Positions 24,811-32,966 of a DNA stretch of 58,560 nucleotides are shown here, piece after piece. The DNA is taken from assembly GCA_030432035.1 (NCBI GenBank), contig JAUIHO010000002.1:1-58560 (forward strand), given 5' to 3'. A model generated the notes under the pieces. It saw only the letters and a program-made list of their open reading frames with translations, was not told where the DNA came from and ran no database searches. The translations under genes were made by a program, and so were the position numbers. The stretch is from Phycisphaerae bacterium. GTDB taxonomy: Bacteria; Planctomycetota; Phycisphaerae; UBA1845; UTPLA1. Numbering within the stretch: the stretch's first letter is position 1; each line of letters starts with the position of its first letter.

Positions 24811-25323
24811 CTAATCCACCTTGCGTTTCAAATCGAACACTTCACGTTTGTCGCTGCCGCCATGCGGGTCGCTGAGCGTGATGACCAATCGATCGTCGGC
24901 GGCGCGATGATATTCGATGCGCGTGGGGTAATCTTTGGTCTTGTTTTCAAACGTGGCTTTGCGCTGTTTGCGATCGAGGTTGGCCAACGTCAAGCCGACA
25001 ACACGCTTGCCGCCCGGGAAGGGGGCCATCTGAACGGCGCCGTCACTCACCTCAAACATTTCAAATTCATAAAACGCCTGTTTGCCGTCCTTCATGAGGC
25101 GGCTGTGGCTAATGACGCGACCACCTTCGGGCGTGGTGTAATACGCTTCAAACGTGCCGCCCCACATGGAGCCCGACCAAGTGCCGGCCATCCAATCCAT
25201 GGCGGCGATTTGCTTCTCGGCCTCCGACGCGTTGGCTTTGGTGTCCGGCTTATCTGCAAGGGCCAGACTCCAAACAGACGTAAAGGCAAACGCAACAACA
25301 AGAAGAATGTAGCGGCTGTTCAT
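24811..25323 (-). CDS. Exported DUF6265-like protein
   Basis: The 170-residue protein has a signal peptide ('MNSRYILLVVAFAFTSVWSLALAD') and then a compact beta-barrel-like domain with the family pattern 'MDWMAGTWSGSMWGG', 'EGGRVISHSRLMKDGKQAFYEFEMFEV' and 'FENKTKDYPTRIEYHR'. This matches DUF6265, a calycin-like family whose ligand is unknown. AAGGAA lies about 9 bases before the ATG. It stands alone between two genes on the same strand. Confidence 0.8.
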   Translation of the reverse strand: MNSRYILLVVAFAFTSVWSLALADKPDTKANASEAEKQIAAMDWMAGTWSGSMWGGTFEAYYTTPEGGRVISHSRLMKDGKQAFYEFEMFEVSDGAVQMAPFPGGKRVVGLTLANLDRKQRKATFENKTKDYPTRIEYHRAADDRLVITLSDPHGGSDKREVFDLKRKVD

Positions 25324-25369
25324 GACATGGTTCCTTTGTGTGCGGTTTCGTGCTAACGCGCAGTCTTAT

Positions 25370-25662
25370 TTAGTCATCCAAGTCAAATAGGTCGGTGGCG
25401 CATACACCCTCTCCCTCGCAACGTGAGGGCCGGGGTGAGGGATTTAGCCGAATGGCAAGTGCTTCGACCCACCCTTCAATCGTTGACGCAATGCGATTTA
25501 GCCAATCCGTTTGTTCTCCAGCGTTCGGTACGCCGACCACAATCGGGCTTGGCGATGGGCGCACGTATAGCAGGTTGGCGTGCAACGACGTGAGCCGGTC
25601 AATCATATCGCCTTGGTAAGTGTCCAAAGGCCGGTGGCAGGTGTCTATAACGGCCCAGCGGC
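25370..25662 (-). pseudogene. Possible degenerate gene behind the 2-hydroxyacid dehydrogenase
   Basis: An open frame covers this stretch and reads plausibly as protein ('GRWAVIDTCHRPLDTYQGDMIDRLTSLHANLLYVRP', 'VVGVPNAGEQTDWLNRIASTIEGWVEALA'). It extends upstream into the end of the dehydrogenase gene without an ATG or GTG. The only start inside is a TTG at 25627. Near its end the frame runs through a dispersed repeat at 25404-25442. It may be a real gene with a rare start, or a remnant whose front is lost. No family was recognised. Confidence 0.3.
25404..25442. repeat. Dispersed CCCTCTCCCTCG / GGGGTGAGGG repeat
   Basis: The sequence pairs CCCTC... with ...GAGGG around a short centre, like the common 'CCCTCACCCC...CCCTCTCCC' intergenic repeat seen in many bacterial genomes. 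Only one copy lies in this window. Confidence 0.6.
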
Positions 25663-26670
25663 CTAAGCCACCAATGCCGACGTTACCCGTTTCTTGTCGT
25701 CGATCGCCTCGTTTTCGAAGTCGGTCACGTTCTGCAGCGTCGTACCGTAGATGCCGGCCAACGCTTCTTCGGTAAAGAACGCCTGATGGGCCGTGATGAG
25801 CACGTTGGGAAACGTAAGCAATCGGGCGAACACATCGTCCTGAATGATCGTGCCGCTGAGGTTCTTGAAAAACAGGTCGGCTTCTTCTTCATAAACGTCG
25901 ATGCCCAACGCACCGAGGTGCCCGCTCTTCAACACATCGATCGCCGCCCGCGCATCGATTACACCGCCGCGACTGGTATTGATCAACATCGCGCCCGGCT
26001 TCATCTGTGCCAGTGCGTCGGCATCAATAAGGTGATAAGTCTTTGGCGTCAGCGGACAATGCAGCGAGATGATATCCGAGGATTCGTACAGATCATTCAG
26101 CGCGACATACTCGACGCCGATCTCCCGACAGGCTGGGTTCTCCTTCACATCAAACGCCTGCACGCAACAACCGAAGCCCGTGAGGATCTTGCAAACCACG
26201 CTACCGATCTCGCCCGTACCGATCACGCCGACGGTTTTGCCGTTCATGTCGAACCCGAGCAAACCGTCCAGCTCGAAGTTCTGCTCGCGAATTCGGTTAT
26301 ACGCGCGGTGGTACTTGCGATTGAGCGCCAACATCAGGCCCACGGTATGTTCGGCAATCGCGTGCGGCGAATAAGCCGGCACGCGTAGCAGAGTCATGCC
26401 CAACTGTTCGGCCGTTTCTATATCGACGTGGTTGAAACCCGCAGAGCGCAGCGCGATGAGGCGCACGCCGACGGCGTGTAAGGCTTTGAGCGATTCGGCA
26501 CTACCGTCATCGTTGGCGAAGATGCTGACGGCGGGCGAGTCGATTGCCAATGTAGCCGTCGCAGGCGTCAAGCGGGCCTCGACGAAGTTGAATTCGTGAC
26601 CGTGCGCCTGGTTGTGATTATTGAGGTGTTCGCGTTCGTAGGCTTTGGTGCTAAAGATCGTGAGTTTCAT
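25663..26670 (-). CDS. D-2-hydroxyacid dehydrogenase, D-lactate dehydrogenase type
   Basis: The 335-residue enzyme matches LdhA-type D-lactate dehydrogenases: 'MKLTIFSTKAYEREHL' at the start, NAD site 'TVGVIGTGEIGSVVCKIL' and catalytic Arg in 'INTSRGGVID', Glu in 'DVYEEEADLFF' and His in 'ITAHQAFFTEEA'. It would reduce pyruvate to D-lactate with NADH during fermentation. The ATG at 26670 was preferred to an upstream in-frame start because it gives the family N-terminus and overlaps the TGA of the preceding lipoprotein gene (ATGA), so the two are translationally coupled. Confidence 0.9.
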   Translation of the reverse strand: MKLTIFSTKAYEREHLNNHNQAHGHEFNFVEARLTPATATLAIDSPAVSIFANDDGSAESLKALHAVGVRLIALRSAGFNHVDIETAEQLGMTLLRVPAYSPHAIAEHTVGLMLALNRKYHRAYNRIREQNFELDGLLGFDMNGKTVGVIGTGEIGSVVCKILTGFGCCVQAFDVKENPACREIGVEYVALNDLYESSDIISLHCPLTPKTYHLIDADALAQMKPGAMLINTSRGGVIDARAAIDVLKSGHLGALGIDVYEEEADLFFKNLSGTIIQDDVFARLLTFPNVLITAHQAFFTEEALAGIYGTTLQNVTDFENEAIDDKKRVTSALVA

Positions 26671-27152
26671 GATTCGACTTCCTCGTTCTCCAAATCCGAC
26701 CACGTTCGATCGCGAACGATGCGCCAACCTTCAACGAACTTTCGCAGCGTTAGAACGAAATGACCGCTCGCGTCCGGAAGTGGATCGCGTTTAAGGTGAA
26801 ACCGGCCCGTCACGGTCGCTTCGTCTGCCGCCGTCACATCGACGACCAGGTTGGAGAACGTGAGCGTTCCCATGGCGGCGCGATTGGGATAGCGGCGCTG
26901 ATAGCGTTCGAGCGTGGCTCGCCAACCCTTCGTAACGCTATCGGGCGCTTCGAAGGTGAGCTCGTCCGACTGCCAGTAGCCCAGCATGAAATCTTCGATA
27001 TCGCCCCGATTCCATGCGTCGGTTTGGTCGTTCAGCACGTCTTTGATGTTGTGCTCGGCGGTGTTCTGTGCGCAACCGACGACAAGGTACGACGACAGGC
27101 AAAGGCAGGTTAATGTCACGTGTCGGGATGACTTGTGTATTTGATTCATCAT
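26667..27152 (-). CDS. NTF2-like (DUF4440/SnoaL-type) lipoprotein
   Basis: The 161-residue product has a lipoprotein signal with the Cys in 'LVVGCAQN' and then a small alpha+beta domain of the NTF2-like kind ('NDQTDAWNRGDIEDFMLGYWQSDELTFEAPDS', 'GWRATLERYQRRYP', 'ATVTGRFHL'). Such domains bind or convert small ligands, and the role here is unknown. The ATGATG at 27152 is preceded by GGGAGGA. Its stop overlaps the start of the D-lactate dehydrogenase, an odd partnership of an exported protein with a cytoplasmic enzyme. Confidence 0.8.
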   Translation of the reverse strand: MMNQIHKSSRHVTLTCLCLSSYLVVGCAQNTAEHNIKDVLNDQTDAWNRGDIEDFMLGYWQSDELTFEAPDSVTKGWRATLERYQRRYPNRAAMGTLTFSNLVVDVTAADEATVTGRFHLKRDPLPDASGHFVLTLRKFVEGWRIVRDRTWSDLENEEVES

Positions 27153-27397
27153 TTCGTTCCTCCCAAACCGCATCAGGATTCTTAGGAATGGGCATCCGGC
27201 ATTCCGAATGAACCGAATTAACCCATCCTTAACAAGGGCGTCAGCAGATCATAATGCATTATTCGTAGGTGTTCAGAGGCATCGGGGCTCACAATCATTC
27301 ATCTCGCCTACTTGTAACCCGTACCCGTGGAAATTAGGCTTCCAGTTGAATTGCATTCAAAAAACTCGCCAATCGACATCTCATAGAGGGAAGAATC

Positions 27398-29431
27398 ATG
27401 CCCGTTGCACGCTCGACGTTTGCCTCCGTCGCGTTCGTCATATTCCTCGGACAATCCGTTCCGGCTTTAGCACAAGACGACGCGCCGCGCGACAACATCG
27501 GCCATACGCGCCACTTACATCCGCATAACAAGAAGCACCCGCGCCGCCATGACGCGTCGCGATTCCTCACGTCGCGCGAATCACCGATCAAACTTCCTAT
27601 GCCCGAAGAAGAGGATGCGTTCTTTTTCGTTGTCTTTGGCGACCGGACTGGTGGGCCGGACGAAGGCGTGTCGGTCCTCGCCGATGCTGTGCGCGACGTC
27701 AATTTGCTCGAGCCCGATCTCGTGATGACGGTCGGCGACTTAATTCAGGGGTATAACAAAACGCCGAGATGGATGGCGGAGATGCGCGAATACAAGGAGA
27801 TTATGGACAACCTTTTGTGTCCGTGGTTTCCGGTCGCGGGCAATCACGATATCTACTGGCGCGGTCGGCGCGGCGAGCAACGGCCGGAAGGCGAACACGA
27901 AGCCAGCTATGAAATGCATTTCGGCCCGCTTTGGTATGCATTCGAACATAAGAACTGTTGGTTCATCGCGCTGTATTCCGACGAGGGCGATCCCGCAACG
28001 GGCAACAAGAGCATTCGCGATCCCGAATGCCAAAAGATGAGCCCGGAACAATTCGGTTGGCTCAAGGAAACGCTCGGCAAAGCCAAAGACGCCGATCATA
28101 TCTTTCTGTTTTTGCACCATCCGCGCTGGCTTGGCAACAACTATGGCGACGATTGGGATAAGGTGCATAAGGCTTTGGTTGATGCGGGTAATGTCTCCGC
28201 TGTGTTCGCTGGGCACATCCACCGATCCCGATACGACGCCAAGGACGGTATCGAATACGTGACGCTTGCGACGGTCGGCGGCTATCAGGATGGCACGATT
28301 CCTTCGGCCGGTTTCCTTCATCATTTCGATGTCGTTACCGTACGCAAGGGCCAGATCGCTCTGGCATCGTTACCCGTTGGCGAAGTTCAAAACGTGCGCG
28401 AAATGACGGGCTCGATGCAGCAAGAGTGTTTGCAGTTGGTCGAAAAAGCGGCGGTGATTGAAGGCGGCGTCGAGCTGCAACACGACGGGCGCGCCGATGG
28501 TTTGGTAACGGCAACAATTACCAACACGGCGTCGCGACCGATCGATGTGACGGTTATGCCGCAGTCGCCCGATTCGCGCTGGGTGTGTACGCCCGATCAC
28601 AACCACGGACAAATCCAAGCGGGCGAGTCGCGCTCGTTTTCGTTTAAGGTGCGGCGACCGGCAGGCTCGCTCGATCCGTCGTTTGGCACATTGATGGTCG
28701 ACGTGCAGTTGGAGTATCTCGCGCCGAGTTTTCGTTATCCGATGCCGGTTAAGTCGTTAGTGGTGCCGATGCGCGCCAATCTGTCGCCGCCAAGTGATGG
28801 TCGTAACAAAGCGCTATCGTGCGACGGTCAGGACGATCATGTAAAGGTGCCATCTGCGGGATTGGTGGTGCCGGATGGGCCGATGACGCTGGAGTGTTGG
28901 ATGAAGGCCGATGGGTTCGGCCGGCGCGTGGGGTTGGTGACGAAGACCGAGGGCTCCGAGTATGGCATTTTCGTAAACAACGGCAAGCCGATGTTTTCGA
29001 TTCATCTCGATGGCAACTACGTCGAGCCCAAGGCCGAGAACGTAACGTTGGAGCCGGGGCGGTGGTATCACGTCGCCGGCGACTACGACGGCGAACACGT
29101 GCGGCTATACGTTGATGGCCGGGAAGTTGCCAAGCTAGCCGGTAAGGGCAAGCGCCGAACCAATGACCTACCGTTCATTATCGGTGGCGATGTCGGTCGC
29201 AACGGTGAAGCCAATTCGTTCTTCGACGGTTTGATCGACGAAGTGCGCATCTCGACGACGGCGCGTTACCGCGGCCAGTCGTTTACGCCGCAGCGCCGAT
29301 TCGAGCCCGACAGCCAAACGGCTTTGCTGCTTCATATGGATGGTTTGGTTGGCCCGTGGCTATACGACGAGTCACCGGCACGGCATCACGTGCGGCCCGC
29401 GAACGGGGCGGTGCTGGTTGAGGTTGAGTAG
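27398..29431 (+). CDS. Exported metallophosphoesterase with C-terminal LamG domain
   Basis: The 677-residue protein has a signal peptide ending near 'PALAQD'. The calcineurin-like phosphoesterase domain covers about 65-320, with 'VFGDRTGG', 'TVGDLIQG', 'VAGNHDIYW', 'LFLHHPRW' and 'FAGHIHRSRYD' supplying the two-metal site. A linker of about 150 residues follows, with a beta-sandwich look. A LamG/concanavalin-like domain lies at about 465-640 ('LECWMKADGFG', 'WYHVAGDYDGEHVRLYVDGREVA', 'FFDGLIDEVRIS'). It probably cleaves phosphate esters outside the cytoplasm while the LamG part binds polysaccharide. GAGGGAAG precedes the ATG. The gene is monocistronic as far as can be seen. Confidence 0.88.
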   Translation: MPVARSTFASVAFVIFLGQSVPALAQDDAPRDNIGHTRHLHPHNKKHPRRHDASRFLTSRESPIKLPMPEEEDAFFFVVFGDRTGGPDEGVSVLADAVRDVNLLEPDLVMTVGDLIQGYNKTPRWMAEMREYKEIMDNLLCPWFPVAGNHDIYWRGRRGEQRPEGEHEASYEMHFGPLWYAFEHKNCWFIALYSDEGDPATGNKSIRDPECQKMSPEQFGWLKETLGKAKDADHIFLFLHHPRWLGNNYGDDWDKVHKALVDAGNVSAVFAGHIHRSRYDAKDGIEYVTLATVGGYQDGTIPSAGFLHHFDVVTVRKGQIALASLPVGEVQNVREMTGSMQQECLQLVEKAAVIEGGVELQHDGRADGLVTATITNTASRPIDVTVMPQSPDSRWVCTPDHNHGQIQAGESRSFSFKVRRPAGSLDPSFGTLMVDVQLEYLAPSFRYPMPVKSLVVPMRANLSPPSDGRNKALSCDGQDDHVKVPSAGLVVPDGPMTLECWMKADGFGRRVGLVTKTEGSEYGIFVNNGKPMFSIHLDGNYVEPKAENVTLEPGRWYHVAGDYDGEHVRLYVDGREVAKLAGKGKRRTNDLPFIIGGDVGRNGEANSFFDGLIDEVRISTTARYRGQSFTPQRRFEPDSQTALLLHMDGLVGPWLYDESPARHHVRPANGAVLVEVE

Positions 29432-29501
29432 CACGGCTCGTGTAGTGTGTTTCACGACGCAGACTATCCATCAAGCGCCAACGGAAGGAGGAACACGTTC
29501 T

Positions 29502-29741
29502 ATGTCGAAGCCGAATCGATTAGGAGAGGAATTGGAAGAATTGTTTCGTCAGTTCGAGTCCGACATCGTAATGCGGCAGAACTTTATTAAGAGCCTGAGG
29601 GCAGAGATGGGGGCGGCATCTACTGGTGGTGAATTTCATCAACTTGTCCTACGATTTCTCACTGATAATTCATGCAGTCTAAAGAATTCAAATAAGAAGT
29701 TACAAAAACAAATTCTTCGAACGATAAGGCAGTGTCAATAA
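29502..29741 (+). CDS. Small hypothetical protein, AT-rich gene
   Basis: The 79-residue product begins 'MSKPNRLGEELEELFRQFESDI' and ends 'KKLQKQILRTIRQCQ'. It is charged, probably helical, and has no signal or membrane span. A very strong GGAAGGAGG lies 9 bases before the ATG, so it is probably translated. The codons in its second half (AAT, TCA, AAA, TTA) are richer in A and T than those of its neighbours, a possible sign of recent arrival. No family was recognised. Confidence 0.6.
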   Translation: MSKPNRLGEELEELFRQFESDIVMRQNFIKSLRAEMGAASTGGEFHQLVLRFLTDNSCSLKNSNKKLQKQILRTIRQCQ

Positions 29742-30130
29742 TGCGGTGATGATCGTTTTGGTTTCGCTAAAACGTTCGCCGCCAGAAGTTGAATTCCTTC
29801 AGTGCCTCCGGCACGAAATTGCTATGGCACGATTGAACCACGCGTTGAAACGCGTGGCTATTATCCCGTGATCCCTCCGGGATCGATGCGATGCTGCGTA
29901 TTCTCAACATTCACGACAGGCTCGCGATCGATCCTGATACTTGGGCATTCTCGCTCGGTCGCTACATTCATGCTCGGTCATTCATTCGTCACGCCCCCCA
30001 ACCCTGCGCACCCTAAATCTCGATACGTAAAACAGAACGCCGGCGGTGCGAGGACCGCCGGTGTTCTGAACGGGGTGAGTTGGGAAGGAGGAGGATACGG
30101 TTGCGCCGCGTCGATCGTTCGACGTTAGCG
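29742..30130. other. Intergenic region with hairpin repeats
   Basis: No gene was seen. The region has a 47-base double-hairpin repeat at 29838-29884 (listed separately). It also has an inverted repeat near 30035-30065 (CCGGCGGT pairs with ACCGCCGG, flanked by CAGAAC/GTTCTG) that lies just past the end of the TPR lipoprotein gene and lacks a T tract. Confidence 0.6.
29838..29884 (+). repeat. Double-hairpin repeat, copy 1
   Basis: CCACGCG-ttgaaa-CGCGTGG at 29838-29857 is followed by CTATTATCCC and GATCCC-tcc-GGGATC at 29870-29884. The same plan and length occur at 48557-48603 and, inverted, at 48405-48449. Confidence 0.8.
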
Positions 30131-32095
30131 TTACGCGAGCGGCGTCATCTCTTGCATGCTGCCAGACGACGTGCCGTTTTGCGTGGTGTTCTTATCCGTT
30201 TGGTTATCGCTATCATCCGACGCGGGTTGCATCGGCTGAGCGATGTCGCTGTCGATCGGTTTGATGACGGCCTTGTCGGCACGCTTGCGCGGAAACGGCG
30301 TCTTGCTCGGCGTGCGGTTGTTGCCGGCAGGTGCCATTCGCATCGGCGTCATGTTGCTGGTTGACGTCGATGTTTTCGGAGCAGGCGACGTTGCATTCGA
30401 CGAAGGCGTCATCGTCGTATTCGAATCGTTCCATCGAAATGTAGCCGTTGTCGTGGTCGCGCTTTTCTCGTTTGAAGTCGTCGCCTTCATCGACTGTGCC
30501 TTCTTGTTCGAAGGCCCGTTCGATTTCGCGTTCGTCGTCTTCATCGTCTGCGGCTTCGTGTTCGACGGCCGACGCGTGTTGTTCACCTTTGCCGGCTGTT
30601 GCGGTCGCGGTGCCGACACTTCAACCATCGGCGTGGCGGCGGTGTTGCGGTTGGCGTCCGCCGGCGTAAACCACTTCTGCCAAGTCGTTTCGGCCATCTT
30701 CTGATCGGCCTCATACGACGAGTCGTAAGCGATGTCCTGAACCTCGGGCTCTGTCGTCGCGACGCGCGAGTAGGTCGGGTCCGAAATGGATTGCATCGGC
30801 GTCATGGGCGTCGCAGACGAACCATCTTCGTCCTGCTTCGACGCGTTGTTCCAATCCGATTCATCCCAGTCGTCCGACCATTGATCGCTCGACTCGTCGT
30901 CGCCGTCCCAATCGTCTTGCTCGTTCGCAAACGAGTTCGTCGTCGAAGCGCTCGGTTGCATCGGTGCGATGGTCTTCAAGGGCAGAATAACGCGCGGTTC
31001 CGAACTCGAATTGGTCGAGGGCTGCATTGGCGTCATTGCCATCGTCGTGCGCGGCGGTCGGCTGTTCACGACGTTGCGGGGCGGGCCCATGCGGTTCGTC
31101 GTCGTTGCACGGTTTGCGACCGGCGTCATCGACGGCACGTCGTTGGTCGTCGCCGCAAACGTGGGTTCGTTCGTTGTAGCGGGCGTGTTTGTTTCGGTCG
31201 TTGAATCGTTCGACGCAAACGTTTCCGTCGGTCGCGTGCGCGGCGGTCGACTGTTCACGATCTTCGGCGCTGCCGGTTGCATCGGTTCGTATGACGGTGT
31301 CGTCGACTGCGGTGTGGGTTCGACTTGCGCCGTGCGAACGGGGAACGGTTCCGTCGGCATATTCGACGACGGCATGCCGCCCGACTGCGGATTTGAAAGC
31401 GTCGCAAGAATCTCTTCATCTGCCGGATGGTGCGGTGCATGTCGTGCCAGCGCCACGGCCTGCGTTGCCTTTTCGCGGACGCCCGGCAGTCGCGGGTTCA
31501 TCGCCAACGCTTCATTAAAGGCCCAAGCGCTCGCAACGTAATCGCGTTCCTGCATGCGAATCACGCCGAGGTTATAGAACGCCTGATCCTGCGGCACGAC
31601 CTGCGAGAAGTTCATTAGTGCCTGTTCGGTGCGGCCGGCCTTGGCGTGGCAGATAGCCAAGTTCATGCGTGCGCGATGGAAGTTCGGCGAAATCGCCAGC
31701 GCCGCATCGAGCATCTGTTCGGCGTCGTCGAGGCGATCCATGCGCATCAACGTAAAGCCGAGGTTGTTGCGCAGGCTCGCTTCATCGGCGCCCTTTTCGA
31801 TCGCCATCTGCAGCGTGTCTTGCGCCTTATCGAGGTAGCCCAGCTTGACGTAAAGCACGGCCAATCGGTGATAGGCCAGCGCCATATCGGGCTCGTTCTC
31901 GATCACGTGTTCGTATTGCTTGGTGGCACCGGCATAGTTGCCCGTAGCTTCGAGCATGCGGGCCGAGGCCAGGTGCGTCTTCGTGCTAATGCGTGGGCCT
32001 TGCGAGATACCGCTCTTGCCGCCCGGCGTACATCCGGAAGGAAGGGCCAACGCACCACCCGCAGCCGCCAAAATTATGAGTGTTTTGCGCATCAT
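30131..32095 (-). CDS. TPR lipoprotein with long disordered PMQ-repeat tail
   Basis: The 654-residue product has a lipoprotein signal with Cys in 'LPSGCTPG'. About five TPR units follow at 45-210 ('YEHVIENEPDMALAYHRLAVLYVKLGYLDKAQDTL', 'LRNNLGFTLMRMDRLDDAEQML', 'ARMNLAICHAKAGRTEQAL'). The last 430 residues are low-complexity Thr/Ser/Asn/Pro with recurring short motifs: 'PMQP' or 'PMQS' (at least five times), 'SRPPRT' (twice) and 'MTPM'. It is probably anchored in a membrane with the TPR part mediating protein contacts. GGAGGA precedes the ATG. An OmpA-like lipoprotein gene ends 20 bases upstream on the same strand, so the two likely form a cell-envelope operon. Confidence 0.82.
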   Translation of the reverse strand: MMRKTLIILAAAGGALALPSGCTPGGKSGISQGPRISTKTHLASARMLEATGNYAGATKQYEHVIENEPDMALAYHRLAVLYVKLGYLDKAQDTLQMAIEKGADEASLRNNLGFTLMRMDRLDDAEQMLDAALAISPNFHRARMNLAICHAKAGRTEQALMNFSQVVPQDQAFYNLGVIRMQERDYVASAWAFNEALAMNPRLPGVREKATQAVALARHAPHHPADEEILATLSNPQSGGMPSSNMPTEPFPVRTAQVEPTPQSTTPSYEPMQPAAPKIVNSRPPRTRPTETFASNDSTTETNTPATTNEPTFAATTNDVPSMTPVANRATTTNRMGPPRNVVNSRPPRTTMAMTPMQPSTNSSSEPRVILPLKTIAPMQPSASTTNSFANEQDDWDGDDESSDQWSDDWDESDWNNASKQDEDGSSATPMTPMQSISDPTYSRVATTEPEVQDIAYDSSYEADQKMAETTWQKWFTPADANRNTAATPMVEVSAPRPQQPAKVNNTRRPSNTKPQTMKTTNAKSNGPSNKKAQSMKATTSNEKSATTTTATFRWNDSNTTMTPSSNATSPAPKTSTSTSNMTPMRMAPAGNNRTPSKTPFPRKRADKAVIKPIDSDIAQPMQPASDDSDNQTDKNTTQNGTSSGSMQEMTPLA

Positions 32096-32115
32096 GGTTA
32101 GGCTCCTCCAACCGC

Positions 32116-32643
32116 TTAGTTAGATCCTTCGCTGCTCACGCCCGCACCAAGCTTGTAAGCAGAGTTGCGCGGCTCGGGTTGTTGCGCGATCACACGTCCG
32201 CCGGCTGCTTCCACGGCGTCCATTCCGCGACCACCGGCCATGCCGAAGGCCACGTCGATCGACTTTTTGCCGACCGTGTAAGTCGATAAGAACTGTCGCG
32301 CCGATGCGAGGCGTGCACTGGCGAGGCCACTGTCGCCGAGGCGCGTGTCGTAGTTAATCGTGCCGCCGGTGTCTTGCATGATTTCGGCCAGCCGCGCGAG
32401 TTGCGCTTCGCCCGCACCCGATAGGTGCGAGGTGCCCGGCACAAAGTGCATGTCGGCAATCGCGCGCTGAGCGAGCAGGCCGTTGTCTTGGTGATAGGCA
32501 AAGAACTCCGCCATTTCGCGACGCGACTCGGCGGCGTCGTAGGGCGGTGTATTCATAGTGGCGGGGTCTTCGGGCTGGTTGCAGCCGATGGCGACAAACG
32601 TGACCCAAGCTAGGGTCGCGCCGGTGAAACGCTGGGAACGCAT
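32116..32643 (-). CDS. OmpA-like lipoprotein
   Basis: The 175-residue product has a lipobox Cys in 'FVAIGCNQP'. A degenerate OmpA-type peptidoglycan-associated pattern follows: 'MHFVPGTSHLSGAGEAQLARLAEIMQDTGG' and 'GLASARLASARQFLSTYTVGKKSIDVAFG'. In canonical OmpA domains an Asp and an Arg bind diaminopimelate. Here the Arg could be one of those in 'ASARLASAR', but the pattern is loose. The ATG at 32643 was chosen because GGAG lies 8 bases before it. It is the first gene of a pair with the TPR lipoprotein. Confidence 0.68.
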   Translation of the reverse strand: MRSQRFTGATLAWVTFVAIGCNQPEDPATMNTPPYDAAESRREMAEFFAYHQDNGLLAQRAIADMHFVPGTSHLSGAGEAQLARLAEIMQDTGGTINYDTRLGDSGLASARLASARQFLSTYTVGKKSIDVAFGMAGGRGMDAVEAAGGRVIAQQPEPRNSAYKLGAGVSSEGSN

Positions 32644-32966
32644 GGTGGTAACTCCGCGGCGAAAAACGAAAGCAGAAACGTGCATTGTCCTTTTACGCGC
32701 GGCCTCGATTCGCTTGCGTCTTTCTCGCAGGCTGGCCGCCGCTTGTCACCAAGCCGTGGGGTGCAAGCGCAGAGCGCCGGTGGACCTGTCTTCGGTCTCA
32801 TGCGGGCTATGCGACTCGCGGGCTTCGGCTCAATGGCAAGTCTAAAATACGTCGAACCGGGAGGGCTGGAGAAATTAGGTGGTTTTGAACAATTATGGAC
32901 GGTCCGCTAATAGGTGCGCCGGTCATATTGTTGACGACTGACCGTTCTTAGTGTATTTGTGACACT
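32644..32966. other. Divergent intergenic region, envelope lipoproteins / NAD salvage operon
   Basis: No gene was seen in these 320 bases. No strong hairpin or clear promoter hexamers were found by eye. It must contain the divergent promoters of the OmpA-like gene and pncB. Confidence 0.4.

Noticed and set aside
30243-31541. Long Val/Phe-rich plus-strand frames over the TPR lipoprotein gene
   Set aside because: They are antisense readings of its Thr/Asn/Pro-rich tail.
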